Positions 16,054-24,601 are shown, counted from the first letter of the stretch. The stretch is DNA of 64,000 nucleotides from Oceanimonas sp. GK1 (GCF_000243075.1 NC_016745.1:2063001-2127000), one strand, 5' to 3'. A program made the numbers and translations. The notes: generated by a model not told the origin, from the letters alone.

Positions 16054-16728
16054 TCATTTCTCCACGCAGCCGAGCCAGCCGCCCAGGCCGTTGATGCGCC
16101 GGGAAATCCCGGCCGCCCTTTGCTGCACATAGGCCGAGGGCCGGCCGGCGGAATAATGCCGCGGATTGGGCAGCACCGCCGCCAGCAGCGTGGCCTGATG
16201 GCGGCTGAGCTGGGCGGCAGAGGTATTGAAATAGGCTTGTGCCGCCGCCTCGGCACCGTAGATGCCGGGGCCGAATTCCGCGATGTTGAGATACAGGGCA
16301 AGAATGCGCTCCTTGGGCAGTAGCCACTCCAGCATGGGGGTATAGGCGGCTTCCAGGGCCTTGCGGGTGTAGCTGCGTCCCGGCCACAAATACAGGTTCT
16401 TGGCGGTCTGCATGGTAATGGTGCTGCCGCCGCGCAGCCGGCCGCCGTCGGCGGCCTCGCTCAGCACATCGCCAAAGGCGTCCCAGTCAAAACCGCGATG
16501 GCGGCAGAACTTGTTGTCTTCGGCGGCGATCACCGCCATCTTGAGCTGAGGGGAAATGCGCGAGGCAGGCTGCCAGTCCTTGTGCAGACTTTCGCCCTCG
16601 AACAAGCGGATCACCATCAGTGGCGTCAGTGGCACCGGCACATAGCGGTACAGCAGGGTCAGCAGCAGCGGTACCAGTATCAGCAGTACGGACAGCCAGC
16701 CGAGCAGGCGTTTGAACAAGGCGGTCAT
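16054..16728 (-). CDS. mtgA: Monofunctional biosynthetic peptidoglycan transglycosylase
   Basis: A 224-residue inner-membrane protein with one N-terminal anchor (LLGWLSVLLILVPLLLTLLY) and a GT51 domain. The GT51 motifs are present: VIAAEDNKFCRHRGFDWDA with the catalytic glutamate, RGGSTITMQTAKNLYLWPGR, RKALEAAYTPMLEWLLPKERIL and YLNIAEFGPGIYGAEAAAQAY. It polymerises lipid II into glycan strands in the periplasm. It is transcribed away from the adenine deaminase gene, with about 130 bases between them. Confidence 0.94.
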   Translation of the reverse strand: MTALFKRLLGWLSVLLILVPLLLTLLYRYVPVPLTPLMVIRLFEGESLHKDWQPASRISPQLKMAVIAAEDNKFCRHRGFDWDAFGDVLSEAADGGRLRGGSTITMQTAKNLYLWPGRSYTRKALEAAYTPMLEWLLPKERILALYLNIAEFGPGIYGAEAAAQAYFNTSAAQLSRHQATLLAAVLPNPRHYSAGRPSAYVQQRAAGISRRINGLGGWLGCVEK

Positions 16729-16860
16729 CGAAATCGGACTCTCTGTGTCGAGCGAAGGGTTAAAAAGTTGACCAAGGGGTTATGTTTTTACCCGGGCTGT
16801 GGTTAAATTTTTGTTATCTTTACACTATATCAATCGTTTCGGCAGCAAAGGAGCATCACC

Positions 16861-17886
16861 ATGTCTGCATTTATCGAGCAATTGCCCAAGGTGGAGCTGC
16901 ATCTCCACATTGAAGGCTCCCTGGAGCCGGAGCTGGTTTTCGCCCTGGCCCGGCGCAATGGTATCACCCTGAATTATGCGGATGAAAGCGCCCTGAGGGC
17001 GGCCTACGACTTTGACGATCTTCAGTCGTTTCTGGACATTTATTATGCGGGCATGAGCGTACTGCAGACCGAGCAGGACTTTTTCGACATGACCCACGCC
17101 TACCTGCAACGGGCCCAGCGGGAAAACGTGCGTCATGTGGAAATTTTTTTCGACCCCCAGGCCCACACCGACAGGGGCGTGCCGTTTTCCGTGGTGGTGA
17201 CCGGCATTCACCGTGCCCTGGAGCAGGCCCGGCACGACTGGGGCATCAGCAGCCGGCTGATCATGTCGTTTCTGCGTCATCTGCCGGAAGAGTCGGCCAT
17301 CGACACCCTGCGCCAGGCCGAGCCGTTTCATGCCTTTCTTACCGGGGTGGGGCTCGATTCGGCAGAGCTGGGCAACCCGCCGGAGAAGTTTCGCCGGGCC
17401 TACGCCCTGGCCCGGGAGCAGGGCTACCGGCTGGTGGCCCACGCCGGCGAAGAGGGGCCAGCGCAGTATATTCGTGATGCGCTGGTACTGCTCGGGGTGG
17501 AGCGCATCGATCACGGGGTGGCCGCCATTGAGGATCCGGCCCTGATGGCGGAGCTGGCCGAGCGTCGCATTCCGCTGACCGTCTGTCCGCTGTCGAACCT
17601 GAAACTCAAGGTGATCGGGTCGATGGCCGAGCATCCCATGCAAACACTGCTGCGCGCCGGCCTGTGCGTGACCGTGAACTCCGACGATCCGGCCTATTTC
17701 GGCGGCTACATGAATGCCAACTACCAGGCGCTGCAACAGGGTCTTGGCATGAGCGATGGCGAGTTGCTCAAGCTTGCCATGAACGGGGTGGAAGCCAGCT
17801 GGCTGTCGCCGGAAGAGAAAACCCTGCTGCTGCACGACATTCAGGCCCACGGCGAAAAATTCGGCGTTTGTCCGGTGGAGGACTAA
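16861..17886 (+). CDS. Adenine deaminase (ADA superfamily)
   Basis: A 341-residue metal-dependent deaminase that converts adenine to hypoxanthine for purine salvage. The metal site motif is KVELHLHIEGSLEPE; HAGEEG has the catalytic glutamate; ERIDHGVAA and NSDDPAYFGGY hold the remaining ligands. Features such as FLRHLPEESA and CPLSNLKLKV fit the adenine deaminase branch (Aah1-like) better than classic adenosine deaminase, whose start reads DIHRHLDG. AAGGAG lies seven bases before the ATG. motY follows after 55 bases in the same direction. Adenosine deaminase remains a lesser alternative. Confidence 0.87.
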   Translation: MSAFIEQLPKVELHLHIEGSLEPELVFALARRNGITLNYADESALRAAYDFDDLQSFLDIYYAGMSVLQTEQDFFDMTHAYLQRAQRENVRHVEIFFDPQAHTDRGVPFSVVVTGIHRALEQARHDWGISSRLIMSFLRHLPEESAIDTLRQAEPFHAFLTGVGLDSAELGNPPEKFRRAYALAREQGYRLVAHAGEEGPAQYIRDALVLLGVERIDHGVAAIEDPALMAELAERRIPLTVCPLSNLKLKVIGSMAEHPMQTLLRAGLCVTVNSDDPAYFGGYMNANYQALQQGLGMSDGELLKLAMNGVEASWLSPEEKTLLLHDIQAHGEKFGVCPVED

Positions 17887-17941
17887 AGAAGCGCACTCCT
17901 GAGCCGATAAGCCTGTCAGGGTGTAACAGGAGGCAGTGGCT

Positions 17942-18811
17942 GTGCGCAAACTGATGGCAGTAGCGGGACTGGTGCTCAGCACAACGTGCTGGGCCCAGCC
18001 GCGTATCTATGTGGCGAGCCTGGATCATTCCCGCTGGCGGCTGGCGGCCGATTCGGCGGTGGAATGCCGGCTGGAGCACAGCATTCCCGGTTTCGGCACC
18101 GGTACCTTCGTTAGCCGGGCGGGTAAAAACGTCAACCTGGTGTTTGAGCTGAGCCCGCTTCGGGCACAGCCGCGCACCCGGCAGGCGGCGCTGAGAAGCG
18201 AGTCGCCCTACTGGCAGCCGGGCCGCGCGCCCAAGCCGATCAGCCAGGTGACCTTTTACCAGCAGTTCGACGCCATGGTGGAGCAGCAAAACGCCTGGAT
18301 CATGCTCGACGAGCTCAGCCAGGGGCGCTGGCCCACTTTTTATTTTGATGACTGGTACGCGGGCGATCGCACCACCGGGGTGGGGCTGTCGTCGGTGAAT
18401 TTTCGCGCTCGCTACGCCGCCTTTCTCGACTGCCAGCACAACCTGCTGCCCTACGGTTTTGAAGACATCGCCTTCAGCGTGCTCAACTACATAAACAACG
18501 CCGATGAGCTGACGCCCCACTCGCGCCAGCGACTGGCGATGATCGCCGACTATGTGCGTGCCGATCCCAATATTGGCGAGGTGGTGATCAACACCTATAC
18601 CGACAGTTTTGGCACCGAGTTTCACAACAAGCAGCTGTCGCTGCTGCGGGCCAGGGCCATCAAGGAGCACTTTCTCGCGCTGGGCCTGCCCGACACCAGC
18701 ATACGGGTGGAAGGGCACGGCGAGCGCCGGCCCATTGCCGACAACAGCACCCCCGAGGGGCGCAGCAGCAACCGCCGGGTGGTCATCAGCCTGGGCCGGC
18801 CGGCAATTTAA
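17942..18811 (+). CDS. motY: Sodium-type flagellar stator protein MotY
   Basis: A 289-residue exported protein matching Vibrio MotY throughout. A signal peptide is at the start (VRKLMAVAGLVLSTTCWAQP), then the N-terminal domain with ECRLEHSIPGFG, and a C-terminal OmpA/MotB-type peptidoglycan-binding domain (TYTDSFGTE... ARAIKEHFLALGLP... VEGHGERRPIADNSTPEGRSSNRRVVISLGR). MotY forms the T ring that holds PomAB/MotAB stators to the flagellar basal body. The GTG at 17942 is chosen because AGGAGG is eight bases upstream, while the GTG at 17936 is too close. No other flagellar genes are nearby, as is common for motY. Confidence 0.93.
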   Translation: MRKLMAVAGLVLSTTCWAQPRIYVASLDHSRWRLAADSAVECRLEHSIPGFGTGTFVSRAGKNVNLVFELSPLRAQPRTRQAALRSESPYWQPGRAPKPISQVTFYQQFDAMVEQQNAWIMLDELSQGRWPTFYFDDWYAGDRTTGVGLSSVNFRARYAAFLDCQHNLLPYGFEDIAFSVLNYINNADELTPHSRQRLAMIADYVRADPNIGEVVINTYTDSFGTEFHNKQLSLLRARAIKEHFLALGLPDTSIRVEGHGERRPIADNSTPEGRSSNRRVVISLGRPAI

Positions 18812-18946
18812 TCCCGCTCCGGGTTGGCGTGGGGCCGCCGGCCCGCACGCCAACCCCGGCTTTTTCCCCTCCATGATCACTTTGCCCTTTTCCTTTGCGC
18901 CTCGCTTGGGTAGCTTATGGGCCTTTTCACTTTTCAGGGAACGGAC

Positions 18947-19738
18947 ATGACCTGGTTGATGTACATGGTGCTGGGAGCCTTTGCCGGCACCCTGGCGGGA
19001 CTGTTTGGCGTGGGCGGCGGCCTTATCATTGTGCCGGTGCTGATCTTCAGTTTCAATTTGCAGGGCATTGGCGGTGAGCTGGTGGCCCACATGGCGGTGG
19101 GCACCTCGCTCGCCACCATCATGTTTACCTCGCTCAGTGCCATTCACACTCACCACGGCCGCCGCGCCATCGACTGGAAACTGGCTGCCATGCTGTCGGC
19201 GGGCATTGTGATTGGCGCCTGGCTGGGAGGCTATACCGCCGACAAAATGTCGGGGCTGCAACTGCAGCGGGTGATCGGCCTGTTTGCCTGGCTGATGGCG
19301 GCGCAGATGCTGTTCAACCTGATGCCCAGCGGCAGCGGCAAACTGCCGGGCAAGCCGGTACAGGCGGCAGTGGGGGGCGTGATTGGCTGGGCCTCGGGGA
19401 TCTTCGGCATTGGCGGCGGCTCGCTCACGGTGCCGTTTTTAAGCTGGTGCTCGGTGCCCATGCAGCGGGCGGTGGCGGTCTCTTCCGCCTGTGGTTTTCC
19501 CATCGCCCTGGTGGGCGCACTCAGCTATGTGGTACACGGCCTGGATCACGACAACCTGCCCGCCGAGGCCTGGGGCTATGTCTACTTGCCTGCGCTGATC
19601 GGCATCAGTGTGGCCAGCATGCCTTTCGCTCGCCTGGGTGCCATTCTGGCGCACAAGCTGTCGGCGGTGGTGCTGAAACGGGCCTTTGCGGTGTTTCTGC
19701 TGTTGGTGGGGGCCAAGTTTTTGTTCTTCCCGGCGTAA
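18947..19738 (+). CDS. TauE/SafE (TSUP) family transporter
   Basis: A 263-residue inner-membrane protein with about eight helices and the two-fold repeat of the TSUP family: GTLAGLFGVGGGLIIVPVL near the N-terminus and IGWASGIFGIGGGSLTVPFL in the second half. Members export sulfite, sulfoacetate or other organosulfur anions, and some take up substrates. The neighbours do not indicate the substrate. GGAAC precedes the ATG at 18947. The gene ends right before the CCAGTCC array. Confidence 0.87.
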   Translation: MTWLMYMVLGAFAGTLAGLFGVGGGLIIVPVLIFSFNLQGIGGELVAHMAVGTSLATIMFTSLSAIHTHHGRRAIDWKLAAMLSAGIVIGAWLGGYTADKMSGLQLQRVIGLFAWLMAAQMLFNLMPSGSGKLPGKPVQAAVGGVIGWASGIFGIGGGSLTVPFLSWCSVPMQRAVAVSSACGFPIALVGALSYVVHGLDHDNLPAEAWGYVYLPALIGISVASMPFARLGAILAHKLSAVVLKRAFAVFLLLVGAKFLFFPA

Positions 19739-19769
19739 CAAATCGGGGGAACAGGGAGCAGGAAATGGG

Positions 19770-19824
19770 GATTGGAATCATGCCAGTCCCCAGTCCCCAG
19801 TCCCCAGTCCTTAGTCCTTAGTCC
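19770..19824. repeat. CCAGTCC heptamer array with hairpin arm
   Basis: Four copies of CCAGTCC (19783-19810) and two of TTAGTCC (19811-19824). GGGGATTGG just before the array pairs with CCAGTCCCC (one T-G wobble), so a hairpin can form. The minus-strand gene at 19818-19934 uses the last TTAGTCC for its final codon and TAA stop. The array is between converging genes. The unit is the complement of the TGGGGAC unit at 13426. Confidence 0.88.
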
Positions 19825-19934
19825 CGCTTTTCCCGCTCGGCCAGCCAGTCATCGGCTTTGGCCACGGCCCACAGAATCAGCAGGCCCAGGGCCACCAGGC
19901 CGGCATAATTCCAGGCATGATCCAGCCAGTCCAT
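19818..19934 (-). CDS. Small single-helix membrane protein coupled to lpxM
   Basis: A 38-residue open frame starting at an ATG that overlaps the lpxM stop as TGATG, the classic arrangement for translational coupling. It has one membrane helix (YAGLVALGLLILWAVA) followed by a charged tail KADDWLAEREKRD. The final Asp and stop codon come from a heptamer repeat copy. I do not recognise it. The tail could face the cytoplasm and touch a membrane enzyme such as LpxM, but that is inference. A chance open frame cannot be excluded, though the stop-start overlap and helix argue for a gene. Confidence 0.55.
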   Translation of the reverse strand: MDWLDHAWNYAGLVALGLLILWAVAKADDWLAEREKRD

Positions 19935-20902
19935 CAGCGCCCCCGAATCTTGCGAATGCCCGCCTCGTAGCGGCCTTCCGGGCTGTCTACCTGGGTCTGA
20001 AAGTATTTCAGAAACCACATGTACTGCTCGGGCCAGTCGGTCAGCAGGGCCTCAATCTCGGCGTTCATGGCCCGGGTATCGGCGGTCAGATCGGCCGTGG
20101 GATAGGGGGCCATGGGCGGGCGAATCACCAGCTCGTAGCGGTGTTCTTGCGTGTTATACACGCTCAGCACCGGCACCACCTGGGCACCGGTCAGTTTTAC
20201 CAGCTTGGGCAGGGCCGGCAGGGTGGCTTTCATTTCGGCAAAAAACGGCACAAAAATGCTGGCCTCCCGGCCATGATCCTGGTCCGGCAGGTAAAAGAAA
20301 TGCTTGCCGTCGCGAATGGTCTTGATCACCGCCTTGATGCCGGCATCGCGCTCGTAAACAATGCCGTTGAACCGCGCCCGCTGGCGGTTGATAAACCAGT
20401 CGAACACCTCGTTTTTGGCGCTGTGCATCATGGTGCACATGGGCAAACCCAGTGAGGTCAGGTACAGGCCGCCGGCATCAATGGCCCAGGTATGGGGGAT
20501 CATGAAGATGATTTGTTTGTCTTGCGCCAGGCAGGCGTCGATATGCTCCTGGCCGTGTACCTTGAAGCGGGCCTGCAGATAGGCGGGGGAGCGGGCGGTC
20601 CACTCGCCATAGGCAAAAAAGGTCATCAGACCGGCACGGATGGACTGCAGCAGCGTGGCGTCCACTTCTGCGTCGCTCAGCTCGGGAAAACACAGCCGAA
20701 TATTGGTGCGGGCGATGTAACACTGTTTTTTGGCGAGTCTGACCAGCAGCGGAGCAAAGGCGCCGGCAAAGCCATCCCGGGCGCGGACCGGCAACCAGGC
20801 CAGCAGCCACAACAGGGCGATGGCCAGCCAGGTGGGCCAGTAACGGGGGTGCAGGTAACGGGGTTTGAACTGTGCATCGTAAACGGGATCGTGCCCGGAC
20901 AT
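19934..20902 (-). CDS. lpxM: Lipid A late acyltransferase LpxM
   Basis: A 322-residue inner-membrane enzyme of the LpxL/LpxM/HtrB family. It has an N-terminal membrane anchor (LAIALLWLLAWLPV) and the catalytic HX4D motif in IPHTWAIDAGGLY, closer to the HGWAVD form of E. coli MsbB/LpxM than to LpxL. YLPDQDHGREASIFVPFF and AEMKATLPAL also match LpxM. It adds the last secondary acyl chain (myristoyl in E. coli) to Kdo2-lipid A. The ATG at 20902 is preferred; the open frame continues upstream but is not family-like. It overlaps the small gene downstream. Confidence 0.9.
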   Translation of the reverse strand: MSGHDPVYDAQFKPRYLHPRYWPTWLAIALLWLLAWLPVRARDGFAGAFAPLLVRLAKKQCYIARTNIRLCFPELSDAEVDATLLQSIRAGLMTFFAYGEWTARSPAYLQARFKVHGQEHIDACLAQDKQIIFMIPHTWAIDAGGLYLTSLGLPMCTMMHSAKNEVFDWFINRQRARFNGIVYERDAGIKAVIKTIRDGKHFFYLPDQDHGREASIFVPFFAEMKATLPALPKLVKLTGAQVVPVLSVYNTQEHRYELVIRPPMAPYPTADLTADTRAMNAEIEALLTDWPEQYMWFLKYFQTQVDSPEGRYEAGIRKIRGR

Positions 20903-20957
20903 AACATGTACCTCTGAACTACAAGAGCGGCAAGTGTATGAAAAAAACCGGGGCAAA

Positions 20958-21761
20958 TCACCCTTGCCGGCAGGGCCGGAAATAGTCGGTGTTATGGTAA
21001 AAGCCCGGATCCTCGTTGGCGGGCCACCAGCCGGGAATGCCCAGCAGCGGCAAGGGCCGCAATGGCCTGGGCCGGTCGAACAGCGCCCGGGCCTGCAACT
21101 GCTCACACAGGTGGTTATCCAGCACCGAATACTGCTCGTGCCTGGGCAGGGCAAAAAAGCCGTCGGGCATGGGCAGCACCACCGCCTTGGCGGTCAGGCC
21201 AATAAAGGGATGGAGCGCCTGCTCATACAGGGCATGGCCAAAGATGAAAGGCTGCCAGTCGTTGCCCCACTGCCGGCGCCGCTCCAGAAACAGCCGTTGC
21301 CAGTGGTGCTGGCTGAGCAGGGTTTCCATCTCGTCCCCTTCGGGTACCGCCAGCACCAGGCCGCATTCGTCGAAATGGGTAATGCGATCCCGCCGCGGAG
21401 TGCGTGTGCGGGCGCCATGGGCGTGAATGTGCTCCATGTGCAGCCGGTTCAGCAATGCCTTGGTTTGGGGAAACAGGTGCCAGATCACGGCGCCGAAAAA
21501 GTCATGCCAGTTGCCCTGGCGGGTGGGAACCTGGCCTTGTGCCACGGCTTCCTCGTAATAGCAGTCGCGGGCGGCAACGGTGTCGTTGTCCACAAAATGC
21601 AGCCCCAACCCCGAGGCCAGGTGACGGTTCAGGCTGGCCAGGGAGGGCCACTCGGGGTCGGTAAAGGCCACCAGCCCAGCAAGCTGGCCGACAATGGCGT
21701 TGCGCGTGGTAAAATCGGGATCCCAGTTCATCGGCCGTCCGTCAGCATTCAAAACCGCCAA
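20958..21761 (-). CDS. DUF3025 domain protein
   Basis: A protein of about 267 residues of the DUF3025 family, known only as conserved in gammaproteobacteria and betaproteobacteria. The recognisable core is NWHDFFGAVIWHLFPQTKAL, followed by HAHGARTRTPRRDRITHFDECGL and a C-terminal PLLGIPGWWPANEDPGFYHN. No signal peptide or membrane helix is seen, so it is probably cytoplasmic. The start is a TTG at 21761 with GGGAG six bases upstream; an in-frame ATG ten codons later (MNWDPDF) is an alternative. It lies 55 bases upstream of lpxM in the same direction and may share its transcript. The function is unknown. Confidence 0.75.
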   Translation of the reverse strand: MAVLNADGRPMNWDPDFTTRNAIVGQLAGLVAFTDPEWPSLASLNRHLASGLGLHFVDNDTVAARDCYYEEAVAQGQVPTRQGNWHDFFGAVIWHLFPQTKALLNRLHMEHIHAHGARTRTPRRDRITHFDECGLVLAVPEGDEMETLLSQHHWQRLFLERRRQWGNDWQPFIFGHALYEQALHPFIGLTAKAVVLPMPDGFFALPRHEQYSVLDNHLCEQLQARALFDRPRPLRPLPLLGIPGWWPANEDPGFYHNTDYFRPCRQG

Positions 21762-21876
21762 GGATACTCCCGGAAAAGGGCAATGTTCAGCATAATTTTG
21801 CCGTACCGGCCATTTTCAGGGCCGGCTGTGCTTGAGTAAACTAAGGGCGACAATGACTGGCGCACGAGGAGTGCCG

Positions 21877-22389
21877 ATGAAACGGGTCTTACGAGTAATC
21901 TGGTTACTGGCTTTGTTGCTCCCTGGCGTTATGGTCCAGGCGGCAAGTGGTGATAACGTGAAAATAGATAATAAATGGCTGTTGGGCCGGGTGGAGTGGC
22001 TGTGGTTGCCGGCGCTGGAAGACAGTGTCAAGGCGCGTATCGACTCGGGGGCCAAGACCTCGTCGATGTCGGCCACCGACATAATCGAGTTTGAGCGGGA
22101 AGGCGAGGCCTGGATCCGGTTTCGTTTTCGGCACGATAATCATCTGGCGCAGCTGGAGGCCCCGCTCAGCCGCTACGTGAGAATTCGCCAGGCCAACAGC
22201 AAAAAGGCGGATCGGCGCCCGGTGGTGCTGCTGCCGGTGCGGGTGGGAGATCTGGAAAAAAATGTGGAGTTCACCCTGAAGGACCGCACCCGCATGCTGT
22301 ACCCGGTGTTGCTGGGGCGCGAGTTTATGAGCGACGACGTACTGATTGACCCCTCACGGCTCTTTGTGCAACCGAAATTCAAGCCTTGA
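21877..22389 (+). CDS. Retropepsin-like (ATP-dependent zinc protease family) exported protein
   Basis: A 170-residue protein with a signal peptide (MKRVLRVIWLLALLLPGVMV, cut near QAA). The mature part is a retropepsin-like domain with the active-site motif ARIDSGAKTSSMSA and the second conserved stretch LLGREFMSDDVLIDP. The family (Pfam Zn_protease) includes the protein next to RimK in E. coli relatives, but proteolysis is not shown for most. GAGGAG precedes the ATG at 21877, which is better than the TTG upstream at 21832. It converges with metS; no RimK gene is nearby. Confidence 0.8.
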   Translation: MKRVLRVIWLLALLLPGVMVQAASGDNVKIDNKWLLGRVEWLWLPALEDSVKARIDSGAKTSSMSATDIIEFEREGEAWIRFRFRHDNHLAQLEAPLSRYVRIRQANSKKADRRPVVLLPVRVGDLEKNVEFTLKDRTRMLYPVLLGREFMSDDVLIDPSRLFVQPKFKP

Positions 22390-22405
22390 GCGGGTCGCGT
22401 GCACT

Positions 22406-22435
22406 AAAAAGGCAGCCAATCGGCTGCCTTTTCTT
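22406..22435. terminator. Bidirectional terminator
   Basis: AAGGCAGCC-AATC-GGCTGCCTT, a nine-base perfect stem with A5 before it and TTTCTT after it, between the converging retropepsin-like gene and metS. Confidence 0.85.
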
Positions 22436-22453
22436 ATGGTTGACTGCTTGTGC

Positions 22454-22552
22454 TTACTTCTTGGCTTTCATGGCCCGGCGAATGCACAGGGCGGCACCGC
22501 CCCAGGTGATGCCGAGGCCAATCAGCATCATGATAATGGCTCCGGTACTCAT
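22454..22552 (-). CDS. metS: MetS-type small subunit of NSS transporter
   Basis: A 32-residue frame reading MSTGAIIMMLIGLGITWGGA and then ALCIRRAMKAKK. It is a single membrane helix with a basic tail, matching the MetS small subunits found after NSS transporters (methionine/alanine importer small subunit). Its ATG overlaps the transporter stop by four bases (ATGA), so it is translationally coupled, and GGAGGTGAAAGC gives a strong ribosome site. It ends at a TAA shortly before a terminator. In Corynebacterium the MetS subunit is needed for MetP uptake. Too short for most gene finders. Confidence 0.85.
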   Translation of the reverse strand: MSTGAIIMMLIGLGITWGGAALCIRRAMKAKK

Positions 22553-24024
22553 GCTTTCACCTCCTGTTTGCTGCTGGCGTTGATGATGATTGCCACCACC
22601 AGCATCGCCGCAATCATGCCCCAGCCGATAAACAGAATTTCATTATCGCTGTAACCACCGTAGTTCTCCTTGAAGGCGCCCACGATATTGTTGAACAGGA
22701 TCACCGCCAGCATGCCGATGGACACAAACTTGATGCACAGCTGCCACCAGATACCGATGGTGAACTCCGACAGCTCGTTGGCCCGCTTCTGGTAATCGGA
22801 CAGCTTGCACAGCCAGCCCACCAGGAACAGCTCAAGCAGACAGGAGCCAAGCAGCGCCATGTTGTTGATAAAGTGATCCACCAGATCCAGCAGCAGCAGG
22901 CCGCCCTGGGTGATGAACAGCAGGCTCACCACAAAGCCGGTACCACAGAAAATGGTGGCGGTCTTTTGCCGGCTCCAGCCGGTTTTGCCCATCAGGCCGG
23001 TGGTGACCGCCTCGGCGATGGAGATGTGCGAGCTGATACCGGCAAAGACCAGTGCCAGGAAGAACATCGGGCCCATCACCCCGGGGGCGGGCAGCAGGTT
23101 GATGGCGGTGGGCAGGGTGACGAAGGCCAGGCCCACACCCGAGCTCACTACCTCGGTCAGCGCCTTGTCCTGCGCCTGGGCCATGTAGCCCAGGGCACCG
23201 AAGATCATGATGCCGGCGAGCATGGAAAAACCGCAGTTCATCAACACCGTCATAAAGGCGTTGTTGTTGATGTCGGACTTTTCCGGCAGGTAGCTGGCGT
23301 AAGACAGCATGATGGCAAAGCCCACGCTCAGGGTGAAGAAAATCTGACCATAGGCGGCAGACCACACCTTGAGATCCCAGATTTTGCTGAAGTCGGGCTC
23401 CAGCAGCCAGTTGATGCCGTTCAGGGCGCCGGGCAGAAAGATGATGCGGCCGATCAGCACCAGCACCAGCAGGAACAGCAGCGGCATCAGCACCTTGTTG
23501 ATCTTTTCAATCCCGCCCTTCACGCCCCGGTAGGTGGCAAAGAAGCTGGCCGCCCAGGCCAGGGCCAGCGGCAGCAGCAGGTGGGTTTGCAGGCCGCCCA
23601 GGTTGGAGGGAGAGTTGTCACCCAGCCCCAGGAACTCCCCAAAGAAGAAGGCGTTGCTGTCGTCGCCCCAGCTCTGATCCAGGGCAAACCAGGCGTAGGA
23701 AATGGCCCAGGCAATAACCACCACGTAATAGAAGGCGATCACCGCAGAGATCATCACCTGGAACCAGCCCAGCCACTCAAAGCGGGCATTCAGCTGGCGC
23801 AGGGTGCCGGGGGCGCCGGCACGGTACTTCTGACCCAGGGTAAACTCCAGGATCATGAAGGGAATGCCGGCGGTCAGCATGGCGAACAGGTAGGGAATAA
23901 AGAAGGCGCCACCGCCGTTCTCGTAAGCCATATAGGGGAAGCGCCAGATATTACCCAGGCCAACGGCAGAGCCGACTGCCGCCAGGATAAAGCCGGTGCG
24001 AGAACCCCATTGTTCTCGTTTCAT
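22549..24024 (-). CDS. Sodium-dependent NSS (SLC6-type) amino acid transporter, MetP-like
   Basis: A 491-residue inner-membrane transporter with 11-12 helices. The N-terminal signature WGSRTGFILAAVGSAVGLGN, the unwound helix 1 region with WRFPYMAYENGGGAFFIPY, and the helix 6 zone (GQIFFTLSVGFAIMLSYASY) define the family. It takes up an amino acid with Na+. The coupled metS gene points to a methionine/alanine importer, but tryptophan and tyrosine carriers share the fold. GAGGAA is before the ATG at 24024; the ORF upstream of it is not family-like. Confidence 0.88.
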   Translation of the reverse strand: MKREQWGSRTGFILAAVGSAVGLGNIWRFPYMAYENGGGAFFIPYLFAMLTAGIPFMILEFTLGQKYRAGAPGTLRQLNARFEWLGWFQVMISAVIAFYYVVVIAWAISYAWFALDQSWGDDSNAFFFGEFLGLGDNSPSNLGGLQTHLLLPLALAWAASFFATYRGVKGGIEKINKVLMPLLFLLVLVLIGRIIFLPGALNGINWLLEPDFSKIWDLKVWSAAYGQIFFTLSVGFAIMLSYASYLPEKSDINNNAFMTVLMNCGFSMLAGIMIFGALGYMAQAQDKALTEVVSSGVGLAFVTLPTAINLLPAPGVMGPMFFLALVFAGISSHISIAEAVTTGLMGKTGWSRQKTATIFCGTGFVVSLLFITQGGLLLLDLVDHFINNMALLGSCLLELFLVGWLCKLSDYQKRANELSEFTIGIWWQLCIKFVSIGMLAVILFNNIVGAFKENYGGYSDNEILFIGWGMIAAMLVVAIIINASSKQEVKA

Positions 24025-24601
24025 AACGATTCCTCGGGAATGGAAAGACAATAACTACAGGATAGTTTTACCGGGCGCAGGGTAGGGGGTGAGCAGGGCA
24101 AAATCAACGCGTCGATCTGCTGCGCGAAAGAGTTTATGCCTTATATATGGAGGGTGATTTCGCCTTATTTGAAATAATCAGTGATTTTCTGTTGTTAACA
24201 TGGTGTTATATTCTTGCATTTGGCAGATCGGCCAGCGTATTTGTGTTTTTTGCATTTTGATAAAAATCGTTGTGGCGCGCACAATCTGGCAGGAGACAAG
24301 GCCAATTCCTGCTGATGCAGTATTTCTGCATGGCCAGAGGCCGGGATCAAAGCATAAACACAGGAAGTGTGAATAAAAAATCATCTGGTGCCATTAACTA
24401 TTCCTGTGCCAAGTTTTTCTCATGCCATGGCGGGCATGAGCCATGTTTGCTGCAGGAAAAACAGCTGTTAACAGGTTGTTTTCTGATTGAGTGTCAGCGA
24501 TTTGCCATTTAGTTTTTTTTATTTTGATGCCCAAGAAAAGTCGGTTGAGGGAGGCGAGGGGGCTGCCTATGCTGTGCCTGCATTCATTCAGGAGGCGTAC
24601 C
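24025..24601. other. Long AT-rich intergenic region before DUF1127 gene
   Basis: 577 bases without a convincing gene, clearly AT-richer than flanking DNA. It separates divergent transcription units, so both promoters must be here. TTGTTA (24193-24198) and TATATT (24207-24212) lie too close together for a good promoter. CATGCC at 24420-24425 and GGCATG further on give a short inverted repeat near 24420-24440. A plus-strand open frame at 24270-24512 lacks a ribosome site and any family features and is not called. A small RNA or long 5' leader is possible. Confidence 0.45.

Noticed and set aside
17768-19261. 497-codon minus-strand frame across add, motY and tauE ends
   Set aside because: It is antisense to three well-supported genes and has no recognisable domain.
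24270-24512. 80-codon plus-strand frame in the long intergenic gap
   Set aside because: No good start site, composition like non-coding AT-rich DNA, no recognisable motif.
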